DNA of 64,000 nucleotides from Astragalus membranaceus. Taxonomy: Eukaryota > Streptophyta > Magnoliopsida > Fabales > Fabaceae. The notes beneath the pieces are model-generated. The model was given only the letters and a program-made list of their open reading frames with translations, was not told the origin of the DNA and did no database searches. The translations under genes were made by a program, and so were the position numbers. Positions 35,042-45,582 of the stretch are shown here, one piece after another (within the stretch, counting starts at the first letter, position 1; every line of letters starts with the position of its first letter). Where the stretch lies: NCBI GenBank assembly GCA_039519185.1, contig CM076846.1:151232605-151296604 (forward strand), read 5' to 3'.

Positions 35042-36439
35042 TACCAATTTGGATCTCTTATTAATAAGACATATATCTAATTTAAGGGTAAAAATGTCAT
35101 TACCCTTTTTTTCTTTCTTTTTCTTCTTACACTCTTTTTCTTCCTTTTTTTCTCTTTCTTCTTACACTCTCTTTCCTCATTTTCACTTTTCTCTTACACT
35201 CTCTTTCTTCATTTTTTCTTTTTTACTTTTACTTTTCCCATAAATAATTCTTCTATTTCTCTTATCACTTCACTTTAGTTTTTTAATGTAATATCTATTT
35301 ATCTATTTATACAAACAAACCTCTTATTATATTACCAATTTGAATCTCTTATTAACAAGACACATATCTAATTTAAAGGTAAAAATGTCATTACCCACTC
35401 TTTTTTTATTTTTCTTCTTACATTCTCTTTTCTCATTTTCACTTTTCTCTTACACTCTCTTTCTTCATTTTTTTCTTTTTACTTTACTTTTACTTTTCCT
35501 ATAAACAAGTATTCTCTTTCTCATATCACTTCACTTTAGTTTTTTTAATTAAATTTATCTATTTATTCACTACAAAAAATTGATCAAATAGCGGGGGTTT
35601 TTTTGCGGAGGTTTTAAAAACCCCCTCAGTTTAACATTAAAAAAGGAACTTCTCGTCCATCTAGTTAAAAATTTCGTTTCAATTTACGGAGTTTTAAAAC
35701 CCCCACTGATTGTCAAGAAAAACCCCCGCTAACTGTAAAAAAAACAAAAAAAAAACCTTTCCCTCTTCACTTTCACACTCCCGCTTCAGTCAAACCCAAT
35801 TCCCAAAAATTCATTTCTCTCTTCTCAGTCTCATCTCCTCACCCCGCCTCTCTCGCCTCCATCCATCTCCTCACTCCGCCTCTCTCGCCTCCATCTCCTC
35901 ACTTCGTCTCTCTCGCTTCCACTTCAGATCCAAGACTACAACATGAATCCATTCCATTTTGTGTGCTTGTTTCCTGTTTCCCCATTCTTTTAACACCGAG
36001 AAACTGTCGCAAGGTTCCCTTCTCAGAAACCCATTCCATTTGAGTCAATAAACTCCTTCCACGATTCTCCCATCTCGCGCTACAGTCGCAAGGTTCTCCT
36101 TTCTTGTTTCCTGTGTCTCGCTCGCGCTCCAGTCGCACAGTTCCGCCATCTCCGATTTCGTCTCTCACTGCAAGCACGACGATCTGTCTCTTCCATTTGA
36201 GGTACGGCGATCTGTCTCTTCCATTGGAGGTGAACTGATTTTTACGATAAGCACCACAATCTCTCTCTCTCTGTCTCTCTATTTGTGATTGTAGCTCTAT
36301 TGCTTGTTCTTTCTCTTTGCCCTTTGTCTATTGTTTTTGTTTAGTTGTTCATCTTCTTATTGAAGTTACAGTTAGGGTTTAGGAGGAAGATTTGGTGACC
36401 TTTTTTTGGTTGATGATTGATTGATGTGGTGGTGAATTT

Positions 36440-36590
36440 TGTTAGGGCCTGGTGTTGGTGGGGATTATGGTCCATATAGGCAAAGGATGTGAAGTTTGTG
36501 GAAAAGGCTGTGAGACAGAAAAACTCATTCGAGATGGTGGGGATTATGGTCCATAGGGCCTGGTGTTGGTGGGGATTATGGTCCATATCT
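36440..36590. repeat. Short direct repeats before the captured transporter
   Basis: GGGGATTATGGTCCATA occurs three times (near 36460, 36538 and 36570) with flanking GGCCTGGTGTTGG in two of them. They may mark the rearrangement that joined the first captured fragment. Confidence 0.75.
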
Positions 36591-37320
36591 GGTGCTCTTC
36601 TATATATTAGAGATGATTTCAAAGAAGTGGACAGAAAAACTTGGTTGCAGGTAATGCACATATGTAACACACAATCCAAAAAATGATATGATATCACCAT
36701 CTTTCACTCATTCTATGATATAAGTATATAATTACTATGAAATGATAATGGTGTGAGAGTTGATTTTGACAAAAGAGGAAGCTATAGTGAGTACGGCACT
36801 TGCTGGTGCAATTATAGGAGCTTCATTTGGTGGATGGATGAATGATAAATTGGGAAGAAAAATTACAATACTTTATGCAGATGCACTATTCTTTACTGGA
36901 TCAGTTATCATGGCTGCTGCTCCTAACCCAACAATTCTAATTGTTGGTAGAGTTTTTGTTGGTCTTGGTGTTGGAATGGCATCAATGACATCCCCTCTTT
37001 ACATCTCTGAGGCAGCTCCAAGTAGAGTTCGAGGAGCTCTTGTAAGTCTCAATAGTTTCCTTATCACTGGTGGTCAATTTCATTCCTACCTCATCAACTT
37101 GGCATTGTCCAAAGTAAGATTCTTTGCTTTCACTTGTTTAATACCTTATTATTTACATTATGCAGATTATTCATCAATTTCTGGATTTTACTCCTGGGAT
37201 GATTGATCAAATGCTTAATAGAATTTGTGAGTTAGCTTTTCTTTATATTCTTTTTTCCAGTTGGATGGAACATGGAGGTGGATGTTAGGAATAGCGGCAA
37301 TACCTGCTGTTGTACCGTTA
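36585..37320 (+). pseudogene. Captured inositol transporter fragment
   Basis: Three exon pieces with introns retained are 36585-36650 (ISGALLYIRDDF...KTWLQ), 36778-37113 (EAIVSTALAGAIIGASFGG, GRVFVGLGVGMASMTSPLYISEAAPS) and 37261-37320 (GTWRWMLGIAAIPAVV). Each boundary has GT or AG, and phases match. The sequence is the N-terminal half of a plant INT-type H+/inositol symporter of the major facilitator superfamily. It lacks the start and the C-terminal half, so no transport function is expected. HSYLINLAL replaces the usual LSYLINLAF. Confidence 0.88.
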
Positions 37321-37525
37321 TAACAAGGTAATAGATTTATAACAAGGTAATAGATTTATATGGTGGATGAGCTAGACTAAGAGAATGGGGTGGCAAAGGC
37401 AATTGGAGCAGAGCTGTTTTTTTCTTGAAAATATAACCAAATGGACTATTTTAGTCAGCTTGTCTGTTCCTTTTGATGCAGATGTACAAAATTCAGCTTG
37501 AAACAATTGATTGTTCCTGTTGGCT

Positions 37526-37625
37526 ATTTCTTATTGGATTAGCTATATAGCTTCTATTTTGATCAACATTGCTGGCTATCTTGATTAGCTATATAGCTTC
37601 TATTTTGATCAACATTGCTGGCTAT
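37526..37625. repeat. 47-bp tandem duplication
   Basis: TTAGCTATATAGCTTCTATT and the following GATCAACATTGCTGG occur twice in tandem in the spacer between two captured fragments. Confidence 0.8.
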
Positions 37626-37653
37626 TTCTTATTGGTATCTTGATTTCTTTTAG

Positions 37654-37752
37654 GTTCCTGTTGAGGTCAAAGAAGTCTTGGATACATTCCGAATTGCAGC
37701 TGAACTAGGGAGCGATTCACTTGGAGCCTATGTGATCTCCATGGCTTCAAAT
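37654..37752 (+). pseudogene. Captured phosphoenolpyruvate carboxylase exon
   Basis: A 99-base exon preceded by TTTTAG and followed by GTATGA encodes VKEVLDTFRIAAELGSDS and GAYVISMASN. This is a conserved block of PEP carboxylase, which fixes bicarbonate to oxaloacetate. From memory the wording fits the bacterial-type plant PEPC better than the housekeeping type. Only 33 codons are present. Confidence 0.8.
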
Positions 37753-38110
37753 GTATGACTAGCTGCTACCATTCTTAAATTATGAATACACTTGGAGCCT
37801 ATTTTATCTGAGCATATTGCTTTCCCTAATCTGTCAAGCTGGTTTTGATAAAAAAAATTGCATCCAACATTTTATTTGAATTTTAACTCTGCAGTTGTAA
37901 AGACATAGTATTATGTTAAAGATTTGGTGTTGGCATTCACACTGCTAATGAGCAACTTTAATATATAATAGTCTCTACAAATGTGATTGATCAACTTTTA
38001 TTTTGACTGAGTAGTTTTAGCCTTGTTAACTGTACATTATTTTTTGAAATTGTAAATTGTTCTATTGTTGTGCTTATTATAATTGGCCTGTCTCTGGTTT
38101 CATTTGGCAG

Positions 38111-38261
38111 ATATCCTTCACTTCGAGTTGCCTATATCGATGAGGTGGAAGAACCTATCAAAGACAGTAAGAAAAAGATCAACAAGGTTTATTACTCCTG
38201 CTTGGTGAAGGCAATACCAAAATCCAGTAGTCCTTCAGAGCCTGAGCAGAATCTGGATCAG
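38111..38261 (+). pseudogene. Captured callose synthase exon
   Basis: A 151-base exon, with TTTGGCAG before and GTATTT after, encodes YPSLRVAYIDEVEEPIKD and then KINKVYYSCLVKAIPKS up to NLDQ. This matches the cytosolic catalytic region of plant callose (1,3-beta-glucan) synthases. Reading into the following intron gives the apparent C-terminus and is not coding. Confidence 0.87.
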
Positions 38262-38979
38262 GTATTTGGATTTTGGCTGTTGAGGCCTGTTTATGTTACT
38301 TTCTTTTCTTACTAGTTATGTTTTTGTTTGTATAAAAGAATCTTTTTTCTTAGAAGAATGTAGGGGACTTCCAACCAGATGGGGGTATAAGAAGTCCTCC
38401 AGAGTGAGGAAACTTATATAAGAAAGAATTGATCAGTCTCTTTCTTTCAAAGATAGAAGTTTCATTGAACTAGCCTTGACCAAAACCCTCATTTGATCCC
38501 ATAACCAATCTAGGGTTGTATAATATTAAGAGAAAGGGTGAGTTGAAAGTTGAGGTTACTATTCTCATAAGATCATGCTCCTTGTGTCTACATTTATTTA
38601 TAAATTATAAACTCTTTATACATGAATGTATTAACATGTTTCCAGCTGATCAGTAACATTCTTAACTCAAACGCTCATTATTCTTTACATATCATCTCAG
38701 TAACAGAATCAATGATGTTACTATTCTTTATTATTCTGTTTGATGTGTACCTTTTCAGTAACAGAATCAATGATGTTATGTACCTTCTGAATTGAACAAT
38801 ACACTTATATACAAGGAGGTCCTCTTGAATAAATATCTAGCTAGCTACTTGAGTTAAAATAATTAAAGCTTGTTGCACATGTAAATATATATGCTTTATC
38901 TTTGATATCTGGCAGAATGCCTTTATTTAGTTATCACACACATGTAAATATAATTAAAGCTTTTCTTTTGTTATTTCAG

Positions 38980-39051
38980 GAAAGTGATCATGCAAGTGAG
39001 CCTCATTCTCCGATGGATGCAAGTGGATCATTCGGTGCTAGCAACACTTAA
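38980..39051 (+). pseudogene. Unidentified captured terminal exon
   Basis: After TTATTTCAG an open stretch reads ESDHASEPHSPMDASGSFG to a TAA at 39049-39051. It looks like the last exon of another host gene. I do not recognise the source. Confidence 0.45.
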
Positions 39052-40530
39052 TAGTTTTAGGATCCTTTAGTATAGGATTTCTTTGATGCTATTATCATTT
39101 TGAGCTACAATGTGTTTCTTTTTATTATGTTTTTGAGTTGGATGATATCAAATATTTTAGATATTTGACATTACATTTATATTATCACAATTATATTTTT
39201 AATGAAATTTTCAGTTTTTTGATTCAGTTTAGGAAGTGTTATGTAAGATGTATGTATAGTCATTAGCGATAAAAATATTGTAATGAGATAAGGAAGGAAA
39301 TTCTCAAATTGCAAAAGAAATATTGTCTCTAATAGGAGGTTGTAACCCCCACAAAAAAGTCCTATAAACTATATGGCAATCAAAAATCTACACAAAAATA
39401 AAACTCCTACAAATCACTCGGGTTAGGGAGGTTTATAACCCCCTCAAAAAAAACCTCCACTAATTGTGGGGGTTAAAAACCCCCGCAGTAAAACCCCCGC
39501 TAACAGTACCGATACCAGCGTTTCCTGAAAACCCCCGCAAACAGATTGCGGCACTTGATTCTCCGGCGTTTTTTAAAACCCCCGCAGAATATGTTGCGGG
39601 GGTTTAAAACCCCCGCTAAACGACTTAAAAACCCCCGCAATCCGTTCCGTTTTTTGTAGTGATTTATCTTCTATTTATACAAACAAACCTCCTATGAAAT
39701 TATCAATTTGGATATCTTATTAATAAGACACATATCTAATTTAAGGGTAAAAATGTCATTACCTTATTTTTCTTTCTTTTTCTTCTTACATTCTCTTTCT
39801 TCCTTTTTTTCTCTTTCTTCTTACACCCTCTTTCCTTCTTTTCACTTTTCTCTTACACTTTCTTTCTTCCTTTTTTCTTTTTACTTTTACTTTTCCCATA
39901 AATAATTCTTTCATTTCTCTTATCACTTCACTTTAGTTTTTTAAATTAAATTTCTAAATCTATTTATACAAACAAACCTCTTATTATATTACCAATTTGG
40001 ATCTCTTATTAACAAGACACATATCTAATTTAAAGGTAAAAATGTCATTACCCACTCTTTTTTTATTTTTCTTCTTACACTCTCTTTTCTCATTTTCACT
40101 TTTCTCTTACACTCTCTTTCTTCATTTTTTCTTTTTACTTTACTTTTACTTTTCCTATAAACAAGTATTCTCTTTCTCATATCACTTCACTTTAGTTTTT
40201 TTAATTAAATTTCTAAATTTATCTATTTATTTATCTTCTATTTATACAAACAAACCTCCTCTGAAATTACCAATTTGGATATCTTATTAATAAGACACAT
40301 ATCTAATTTAAGGGTAAAAATGTTATTACCCTATTTTTCTTTCTTTTTCTTCTTACACTCTCTTTCTTCCTTTTTTTCTCTTTCTTTTTACACTCTCTTT
40401 CCTTCTTTTCACTTTTCCCTTACACTCTCTTTCTTCCTTTTTTCTTTTTACTTTTACTTTTCCCATAAATAATTCTTTCATTTCTCTTATCACTTCACTT
40501 TAGTTTTTTAAACTAAATTTCTAAATTTAT

Positions 40531-40771
40531 ACTAACACTACTCTACTAAAATTACCTATAAAAATGTAAATGAGTCGCACTAAAAAACAAAACAAAAAAT
40601 TATCACCTTTTTGGAAAAAGTTATCCCATTAAAATTTTAATTTTTCTCTCCGAAATCTGTTTACATTCTTATTGATAATCTACTATCATCTCTTATTGAT
40701 AATCTATTATCTATCTTTTACTATATACTATAATCTACTAATCAACTAAAATAATCAATTGAAACTACGAG
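40531..40771. repeat. Left part of a roughly 260-bp tandem repeat
   Basis: The end of this stretch (about 40660-40771: TTATTGATAATCTA, AATCAATTGAAACTACGAG) is the same repeat that continues at 54393 after element C. The first 130 bases show no supported feature. Confidence 0.75.
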
Positions 40772-41752
40772 TGTTAGCCTGCATTTTCGACAGGCTCAAT
40801 TAAATGCAGTCAATAATGTTGACTTTGTTTGAAAGAAGAGATGTTGATATTTGACATTGAGAAAGGTGTTGTGAAGAGTAATTTCGACTATGCCTAAGGC
40901 TTGATAAAACTGAGTTTAAAGACAATGCTTTCGACAGGAAAGACATTAAAGAGTTTAGTCGAAGACAGGGTGATATTGTTGTTGAAAACACGGGCATTTA
41001 CATGTCAATAAGGTTTGATTCGTTGCATTCAGGAAGAAGGCTTGATATTTCGACAACGAGAAGTGGTGTACAAGGAAAATCAGCATAGCACATAACTTAG
41101 CGAAAATTGGAAAGCTGAATAATTTCGACAGAGAAATGAGCAACATTCAGATAATAGGTTAAGTCAAAGAATGCTGGTAGAAGAAGACAGCAGTGATGTG
41201 GTCGAAAGATGGAGCAGTTATCTGATCTTATCCAGTCGAAATAGCAGTTATTTTGTTTAGAAAAACTGCTGAACGGTTATTGTCTTTCTTTTATTATAAA
41301 TAGGAGTTTTCTTGTAGAGAAAAAGGTCACACTTTTCATTTCTACATAAACTTCCGCTAAACTCTTACTTCCGCATCAGAGAAAACAGAGTCAAAGGAAT
41401 TCAATGTATGAATCTGCGTACCAACCTTTAAATTCAGTAATGCGTTTATTATTCCTTTAAAGATTTCTGCAGTTTATTTTTCTTTCCTTTACGAATTCCT
41501 GCGTTTTACTGTTTTTAATCTTCTTTTCTTTATTTACATTTCCTGCACTTTCCTGCACTTCACTAAATTTCTGCATTTCTTTTTAAACACATACGTTTCT
41601 TCTTTGTTTTATTCCATTAAAACAGTTATCATCATAAACATCAATAATTTTAGTAAAACTTTAATTCACAAATGTTCTGAGATGTTTCTAGTTGATCTCG
41701 CAAGCAACACACACGTGTAACTAGCGGTGTTTACCAAAAATCACGGTAAACA
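40772..41752 (+). repeat. 5' LTR of element C
   Basis: It runs from TGTTAGCCTGC to CACGGTAAACA. It contains TATAAATAGG near 41295-41304, a good TATA box for the gag-pol transcript. The opposite LTR is 53405-54392. Confidence 0.95.
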
Positions 41753-41755
41753 AAT

Positions 41756-41774
41756 TGGCACGCCCGGTGGGACC
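41756..41774 (+). other. Primer binding site of element C
   Basis: TGGCACGCCCGGTGGGACC starts three bases after the LTR. It differs from the site in elements A and B. The cognate tRNA was not assigned. Confidence 0.75.
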
Positions 41775-41851
41775 TTTGTGCTAATTATTAAAATTTTACT
41801 AAATAATTCTGGGTTTTTTATCAAACATAAAACCAGAAATTTACACTTTGC

Positions 41852-44641
41852 ATGCAGTTAAGAAGTGGTAGGCGTACTATTGAAATGCCACGCTCAAATA
41901 TGAATGATGCGTCTACATCAAACACTCATTCTCAAGCGTCAGTCAACACAACAAACGCTGCAAATATGTCAGGAGTAACCGCTCCTGTACCTGTTTCAGG
42001 AGTAACTGCTCCTGCATCTTCTCCAACTATTACAGGAGTAACCGTTCCAGGAGTAACTGCTCCGATTCCTTCTTCGACAGTTATGGGGGTAACTGCAACA
42101 ATTGCTCCTACTATTAACCCTTTGTCGAATATGGTCCCTGTATCATCTAATTTAAATCCAACTATGCCCTTTATGGCAAGCTCCATGATGGGGAATATGC
42201 CAGTCAATTTCATGAATGGTCGAAATTACCCATATGGCATGCCAACAGCCATGATGGCAGGGCTTCAAACAAATGCATCTACGTATGCAGAAAACTTAGC
42301 CTCAAATTTTTCACCTATAAATAACTCCCCAGAAAATATTTATAGTCGAAATTCTCAGCCTTCGATAACTACCTCATCTTTGTTAGCATTAAGGCAACAG
42401 ATGGATGATAGTAACCACGATATGGTTAATATGCTAACACAACAAATTGGTACAGTGTTTAACCCTTTAATTCAGAACACAAATGACAGTTACCAAATGT
42501 TAGCCACACAAATGGGTCGAATTGCTGATTTCTTTGGCACTCCACCAGCGCACAACCAGCGAATTCCCCATGTCCAAAATGTTAGGACTGTAGAATTACC
42601 TGTCGAAAGGCCCAACTATACAATTCCTGTCGATCCAAGACAAATAATGGCTATCGAAGAACCTGTGCCTGAAATGGTTTTCGTTAATAGAAACCAAGAT
42701 GCTGACGAAGTAATAAGACATGTTCAGCAAAACAACTTTGGTAATCAAAATAATTTGGCAAATCTTGTCGAAACAATTTTAGCCCAAAATGGTCTTAACT
42801 TAGGCTTGCATAGACCTAATTTTGTATCCCCCCTGTCGGAGTATGTGATACAAACAGATTTGCCTAGGGGATGGAAAATCCCCAAGTTCACAAAATTTGC
42901 CGGAGAAACCAGCGAATCCACTGTCGAATATATTGCGCGATATCTGACTGAGGCTGGTGACATAGCGCAAAATGAGAATTTGAGAATGAAATATTTCCCA
43001 AATTCTTTAACAAAAAATGCATTCACATGGTTCACTACATTACCCCCACATTCCATGTTTAATTGGAATCAATTGGAAAAAGCGTTTCATGAACAATTCT
43101 ACATGGGCCAATGTAAGATTATCCTTAAAGAATTGGCAAGTGTTCGACGCAAAATGCCAGAATCTATTGATGATTATCTCAATAGATTTAGACTTCTCAA
43201 AGCTAGATGTTTTACTCAGATACCCGAGCATGAGTTAGTCGAAATGGCTGCTGGTGGCCTAGATTATTCTATTAGGAAAAAGTTAGACACTTTACACCTG
43301 AGAGACATGGCCCAATTGGCTGACAGAGTTCGACAAGTCGAAAGGCTTAAAGATGAGAAGGCGAGAACTAATCGATTTAATAAAAAGGAAAAGGTTGCTT
43401 ATGTTAATACTAACGATAGTGACCAAGACTTTGACATATCATATGAAGAAGTCGAAGAAGAGGTTAATATGGCAGAATTAAAGCCTGGACCTCCATATAC
43501 TTGTAAATTATTGAGGCCTTATGATGGGAAAAATCCTGTCGAACCAAAAAATGATAAATATATTGCAAAAACATATACCTTCGACGTCACAAAGTGTGAC
43601 CAAATATTTGATTTGTTGGTTTCTGATGGCCAGATTTTAGTGCCTAAAGGCCTAAAAATACCACCATTAGAACAACAAAAGAAAAGAGGATATTGCAAAT
43701 ATCATAATTTTCTAGGCCATAACACTTCTCGATGTGTTCTTTTCAGGGACTTGGTTCAGAAAGCATTAAATGAAGGGAGACTCAAGTTTGATGATAAATC
43801 AAAACCTTCAATGCAAATCGACAGCAATCCTTTACCAATTGCAGAAGCAAATTATACTGAAATTGATATTCTCGTTGTCGAAGCCAGTCAAGACATTGCT
43901 GGAAACACCAGTATGTCGAAAAGTACTGAAAGGACTGAAACAATGGTCAAAATGGTCACTAAAGACCAACATGAAGATCATATGCAGGTGGGATATCCAA
44001 AAGCTGAAGAGGAATTGATTGATTTCCTCAATAGATGCAAAATCAACAATACTGAAGTAATGTTGTGCCCTAGATGCAGTTCGGTATTTGATAAGGAGGC
44101 TGCAAAAGGCTTTGAACATTCTACTCATCAACAGAAGAGAAAGAATGCGTGGGTTGATAATAGGCCAAAATTCAGTTTTAATCAAAGAGGCGTTCCCTTC
44201 AAGGTGACACCTCCAACTCATAAGGGGGCGAAAACATTTGTGCCACCCGCAAAATCACCTGTCGAAAGATGGGTGCATTCAGGAGGAAAGGATGCAGGGT
44301 ATTCTTTAAAGATGGTGCAGGGAAGCTCGAGTGCCATGACCCAGAATAAGACATATGATTCAAGCAAATATGTCTATAATAAAAATTACAAAGGGAAAAA
44401 TCCCATGACCAAAACTCAATGGCGGAGGCATCAACGCCAGATGAAATTTATTGCTGTTGAAAGAAGTGGAAATCCAGCCACCAACAAAGGAAAGCAAATA
44501 GCCTCGTCTGTCGAAGTACAAAGGAAGCCTGCTACTGAGAGGATTTTTCCTCCTCTTACGGTTGTCAAAGAAGGCCTCAACCCAGAAGGCCTTAACCTGG
44601 ATGACGAAGAAATGGGATCTGACTTTTCAGACTCAGCCTGA
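41852..44641 (+). CDS. Element C gag
   Basis: An open frame of 929 residues starts MQLRSGRRTIEMPRS. The N-terminal third is low-complexity with repeated GVTAP segments. The gag domain lies near residues 340-470 (WKIPKFTKFAGETSESTVEY, AFTWFTTLPPHSMFNW, FHEQFYMGQ). A zinc-knuckle-like CKYHNFLGHNTSRC lies near residue 614. The long C-terminal part is basic. It forms the particle and binds element RNA. The frame is fully open, unlike pol. The following protease frame overlaps its 3' end. Confidence 0.9.
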   Translation: MQLRSGRRTIEMPRSNMNDASTSNTHSQASVNTTNAANMSGVTAPVPVSGVTAPASSPTITGVTVPGVTAPIPSSTVMGVTATIAPTINPLSNMVPVSSNLNPTMPFMASSMMGNMPVNFMNGRNYPYGMPTAMMAGLQTNASTYAENLASNFSPINNSPENIYSRNSQPSITTSSLLALRQQMDDSNHDMVNMLTQQIGTVFNPLIQNTNDSYQMLATQMGRIADFFGTPPAHNQRIPHVQNVRTVELPVERPNYTIPVDPRQIMAIEEPVPEMVFVNRNQDADEVIRHVQQNNFGNQNNLANLVETILAQNGLNLGLHRPNFVSPLSEYVIQTDLPRGWKIPKFTKFAGETSESTVEYIARYLTEAGDIAQNENLRMKYFPNSLTKNAFTWFTTLPPHSMFNWNQLEKAFHEQFYMGQCKIILKELASVRRKMPESIDDYLNRFRLLKARCFTQIPEHELVEMAAGGLDYSIRKKLDTLHLRDMAQLADRVRQVERLKDEKARTNRFNKKEKVAYVNTNDSDQDFDISYEEVEEEVNMAELKPGPPYTCKLLRPYDGKNPVEPKNDKYIAKTYTFDVTKCDQIFDLLVSDGQILVPKGLKIPPLEQQKKRGYCKYHNFLGHNTSRCVLFRDLVQKALNEGRLKFDDKSKPSMQIDSNPLPIAEANYTEIDILVVEASQDIAGNTSMSKSTERTETMVKMVTKDQHEDHMQVGYPKAEEELIDFLNRCKINNTEVMLCPRCSSVFDKEAAKGFEHSTHQQKRKNAWVDNRPKFSFNQRGVPFKVTPPTHKGAKTFVPPAKSPVERWVHSGGKDAGYSLKMVQGSSSAMTQNKTYDSSKYVYNKNYKGKNPMTKTQWRRHQRQMKFIAVERSGNPATNKGKQIASSVEVQRKPATERIFPPLTVVKEGLNPEGLNLDDEEMGSDFSDSA

Positions 44642-45446
44642 TTTCGACGTCATATGTGTTGTCTCAATACTTCCTATTGAGTTCGACGTGATATCGGAAG
44701 TCAACGAAGTCGAGCAAGATTTCGACCAAGATATGGCTAAGCATAAGCCAATTTGCTACTATGTACTCAACAATGGCTGCATGGAAGAACAAAGCGCAGT
44801 GTTTGAACACCCAAATGGAGGCATGAAGTACCATTTAAAGCCTTTGTTTATTCAGGCCAAGGTTAATAATGTAGGTGTTAATAAGGTTCTCGTCGACGGA
44901 GGAGCTGCTGTGAATTTAATGCCCCAACACATGTTGGCAAAAATCGGTAAATCTGATACCGATCTGAGGCCACACAACATTGTTCTCACAAATTATGAGG
45001 GAAAATCTGGCTACTCTTTGGGAGCCATAGAGGTGGAATTGGTGGTGGGAAGTGTCAAGAGATTAACCATGTTTATGGTTATTCCTACCAAGGCCAACTT
45101 CAATTTGTTGCTTGGTCGAGAATGGATCCACGGAGTTGGGGCAGTCCCCTCAACACTTCATCAGAGGATTTCCATCTGGAGAGAGGATGGCCTTGTCGAA
45201 AACGTGGAAGGGGATCAAAGTTACTTCTTAGCTGAAGTCGACCATATCACCAAACATACTTTTGACAAACAATTGGCGAATATAGCGCCATGTACTCCCT
45301 CTGACACAGCATATGTCCCTCAGGACAATATATATGCTTCTCTTGATCTACACCCTACCCACGGCTTTATTTGGGAGAGGGAAGTGATTGAAGAATCAAC
45401 TCGTCCAAGAGGCTTCTGTAAGCCTACAGGATGGGACGGCCCATAG
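44562..45446 (+). CDS. Element C aspartic protease region
   Basis: A frame shifted relative to gag overlaps it by 80 bases. It contains VNKVLVDGGAAVNLMP with the D-G-G active site and then FNLLLGREWIHGVGAVPSTL, the typical protease and linker of plant Gypsy elements. The overlap could reflect programmed frameshifting or an indel. A TAG at 45444-45446 ends it; the same frame continues open to 45575 before the next break. Confidence 0.8.
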   Translation: MSKKASTQKALTWMTKKWDLTFQTQPDFDVICVVSILPIEFDVISEVNEVEQDFDQDMAKHKPICYYVLNNGCMEEQSAVFEHPNGGMKYHLKPLFIQAKVNNVGVNKVLVDGGAAVNLMPQHMLAKIGKSDTDLRPHNIVLTNYEGKSGYSLGAIEVELVVGSVKRLTMFMVIPTKANFNLLLGREWIHGVGAVPSTLHQRISIWREDGLVENVEGDQSYFLAEVDHITKHTFDKQLANIAPCTPSDTAYVPQDNIYASLDLHPTHGFIWEREVIEESTRPRGFCKPTGWDGP

Positions 45447-45538
45447 ATGTTGATGATGTCTACACCCAACATATGGGATAGAATTACGGCCTATGTGGCT
45501 GAAAATAAACAAAATGCGGCGTTAGAAGCCGAAATGGA

Positions 45539-45582
45539 ACAAATGATGGTTAAACAAACCACAAATGATGGTTAATCAAACC
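45539..45582 (+). repeat. 22-bp tandem duplication breaking the pol frame
   Basis: ACAAATGATGGTTAAACAAA plus CC at 45539-45560 is repeated with one change at 45561-45582. As 22 is not a multiple of three, it moves the reading frame by one, exactly between the protease and reverse transcriptase frames. Confidence 0.85.

Larger units (their letters stand above)
35568..39661 (+). mobile_element. Pack-CACTA transposon carrying host gene fragments
   Basis: Ends are CACTACAAAAAATTG at 35568 and TTTTTTGTAGTG ending at 39661, with ATT duplicated on both sides (35565-35567 and 39662-39664). Subterminal repeats of the type AACCCCCGC occur at both ends. No transposase is present, so it is non-autonomous. 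Internally it holds exon-intron pieces of at least three unrelated host genes, all in plus orientation. The unit-4 repeat at 40215-40260 shows the same sequence without the insertion, an empty-site equivalent. 35740-36240 looks like captured T/C-rich 5' untranslated sequence. Confidence 0.92.
35042..40530. repeat. Array of roughly 280-bp pyrimidine-rich repeats, split by a CACTA element
   Basis: Five units begin near 35042, 35334, 39701, 39988 and 40265, each with (A)CCAATTTGGAT, then GGTAAAAATGT, then about 120 bases of almost pure pyrimidine. Units alternate between two types: 1, 3 and 5 are alike, and 2 and 4 are alike. This gives a higher-order A-B-A-B-A pattern. The CACTA element at 35568-39661 interrupts unit 2. 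Short reading frames through the T/C tracts are not genes. Confidence 0.85.

Noticed and set aside
35049..35243. Serine/phenylalanine-rich reading frames in the repeat array (also 39708-40472)
   Set aside because: They come from T/C-rich repeats in which stops are rare; there is no gene structure.
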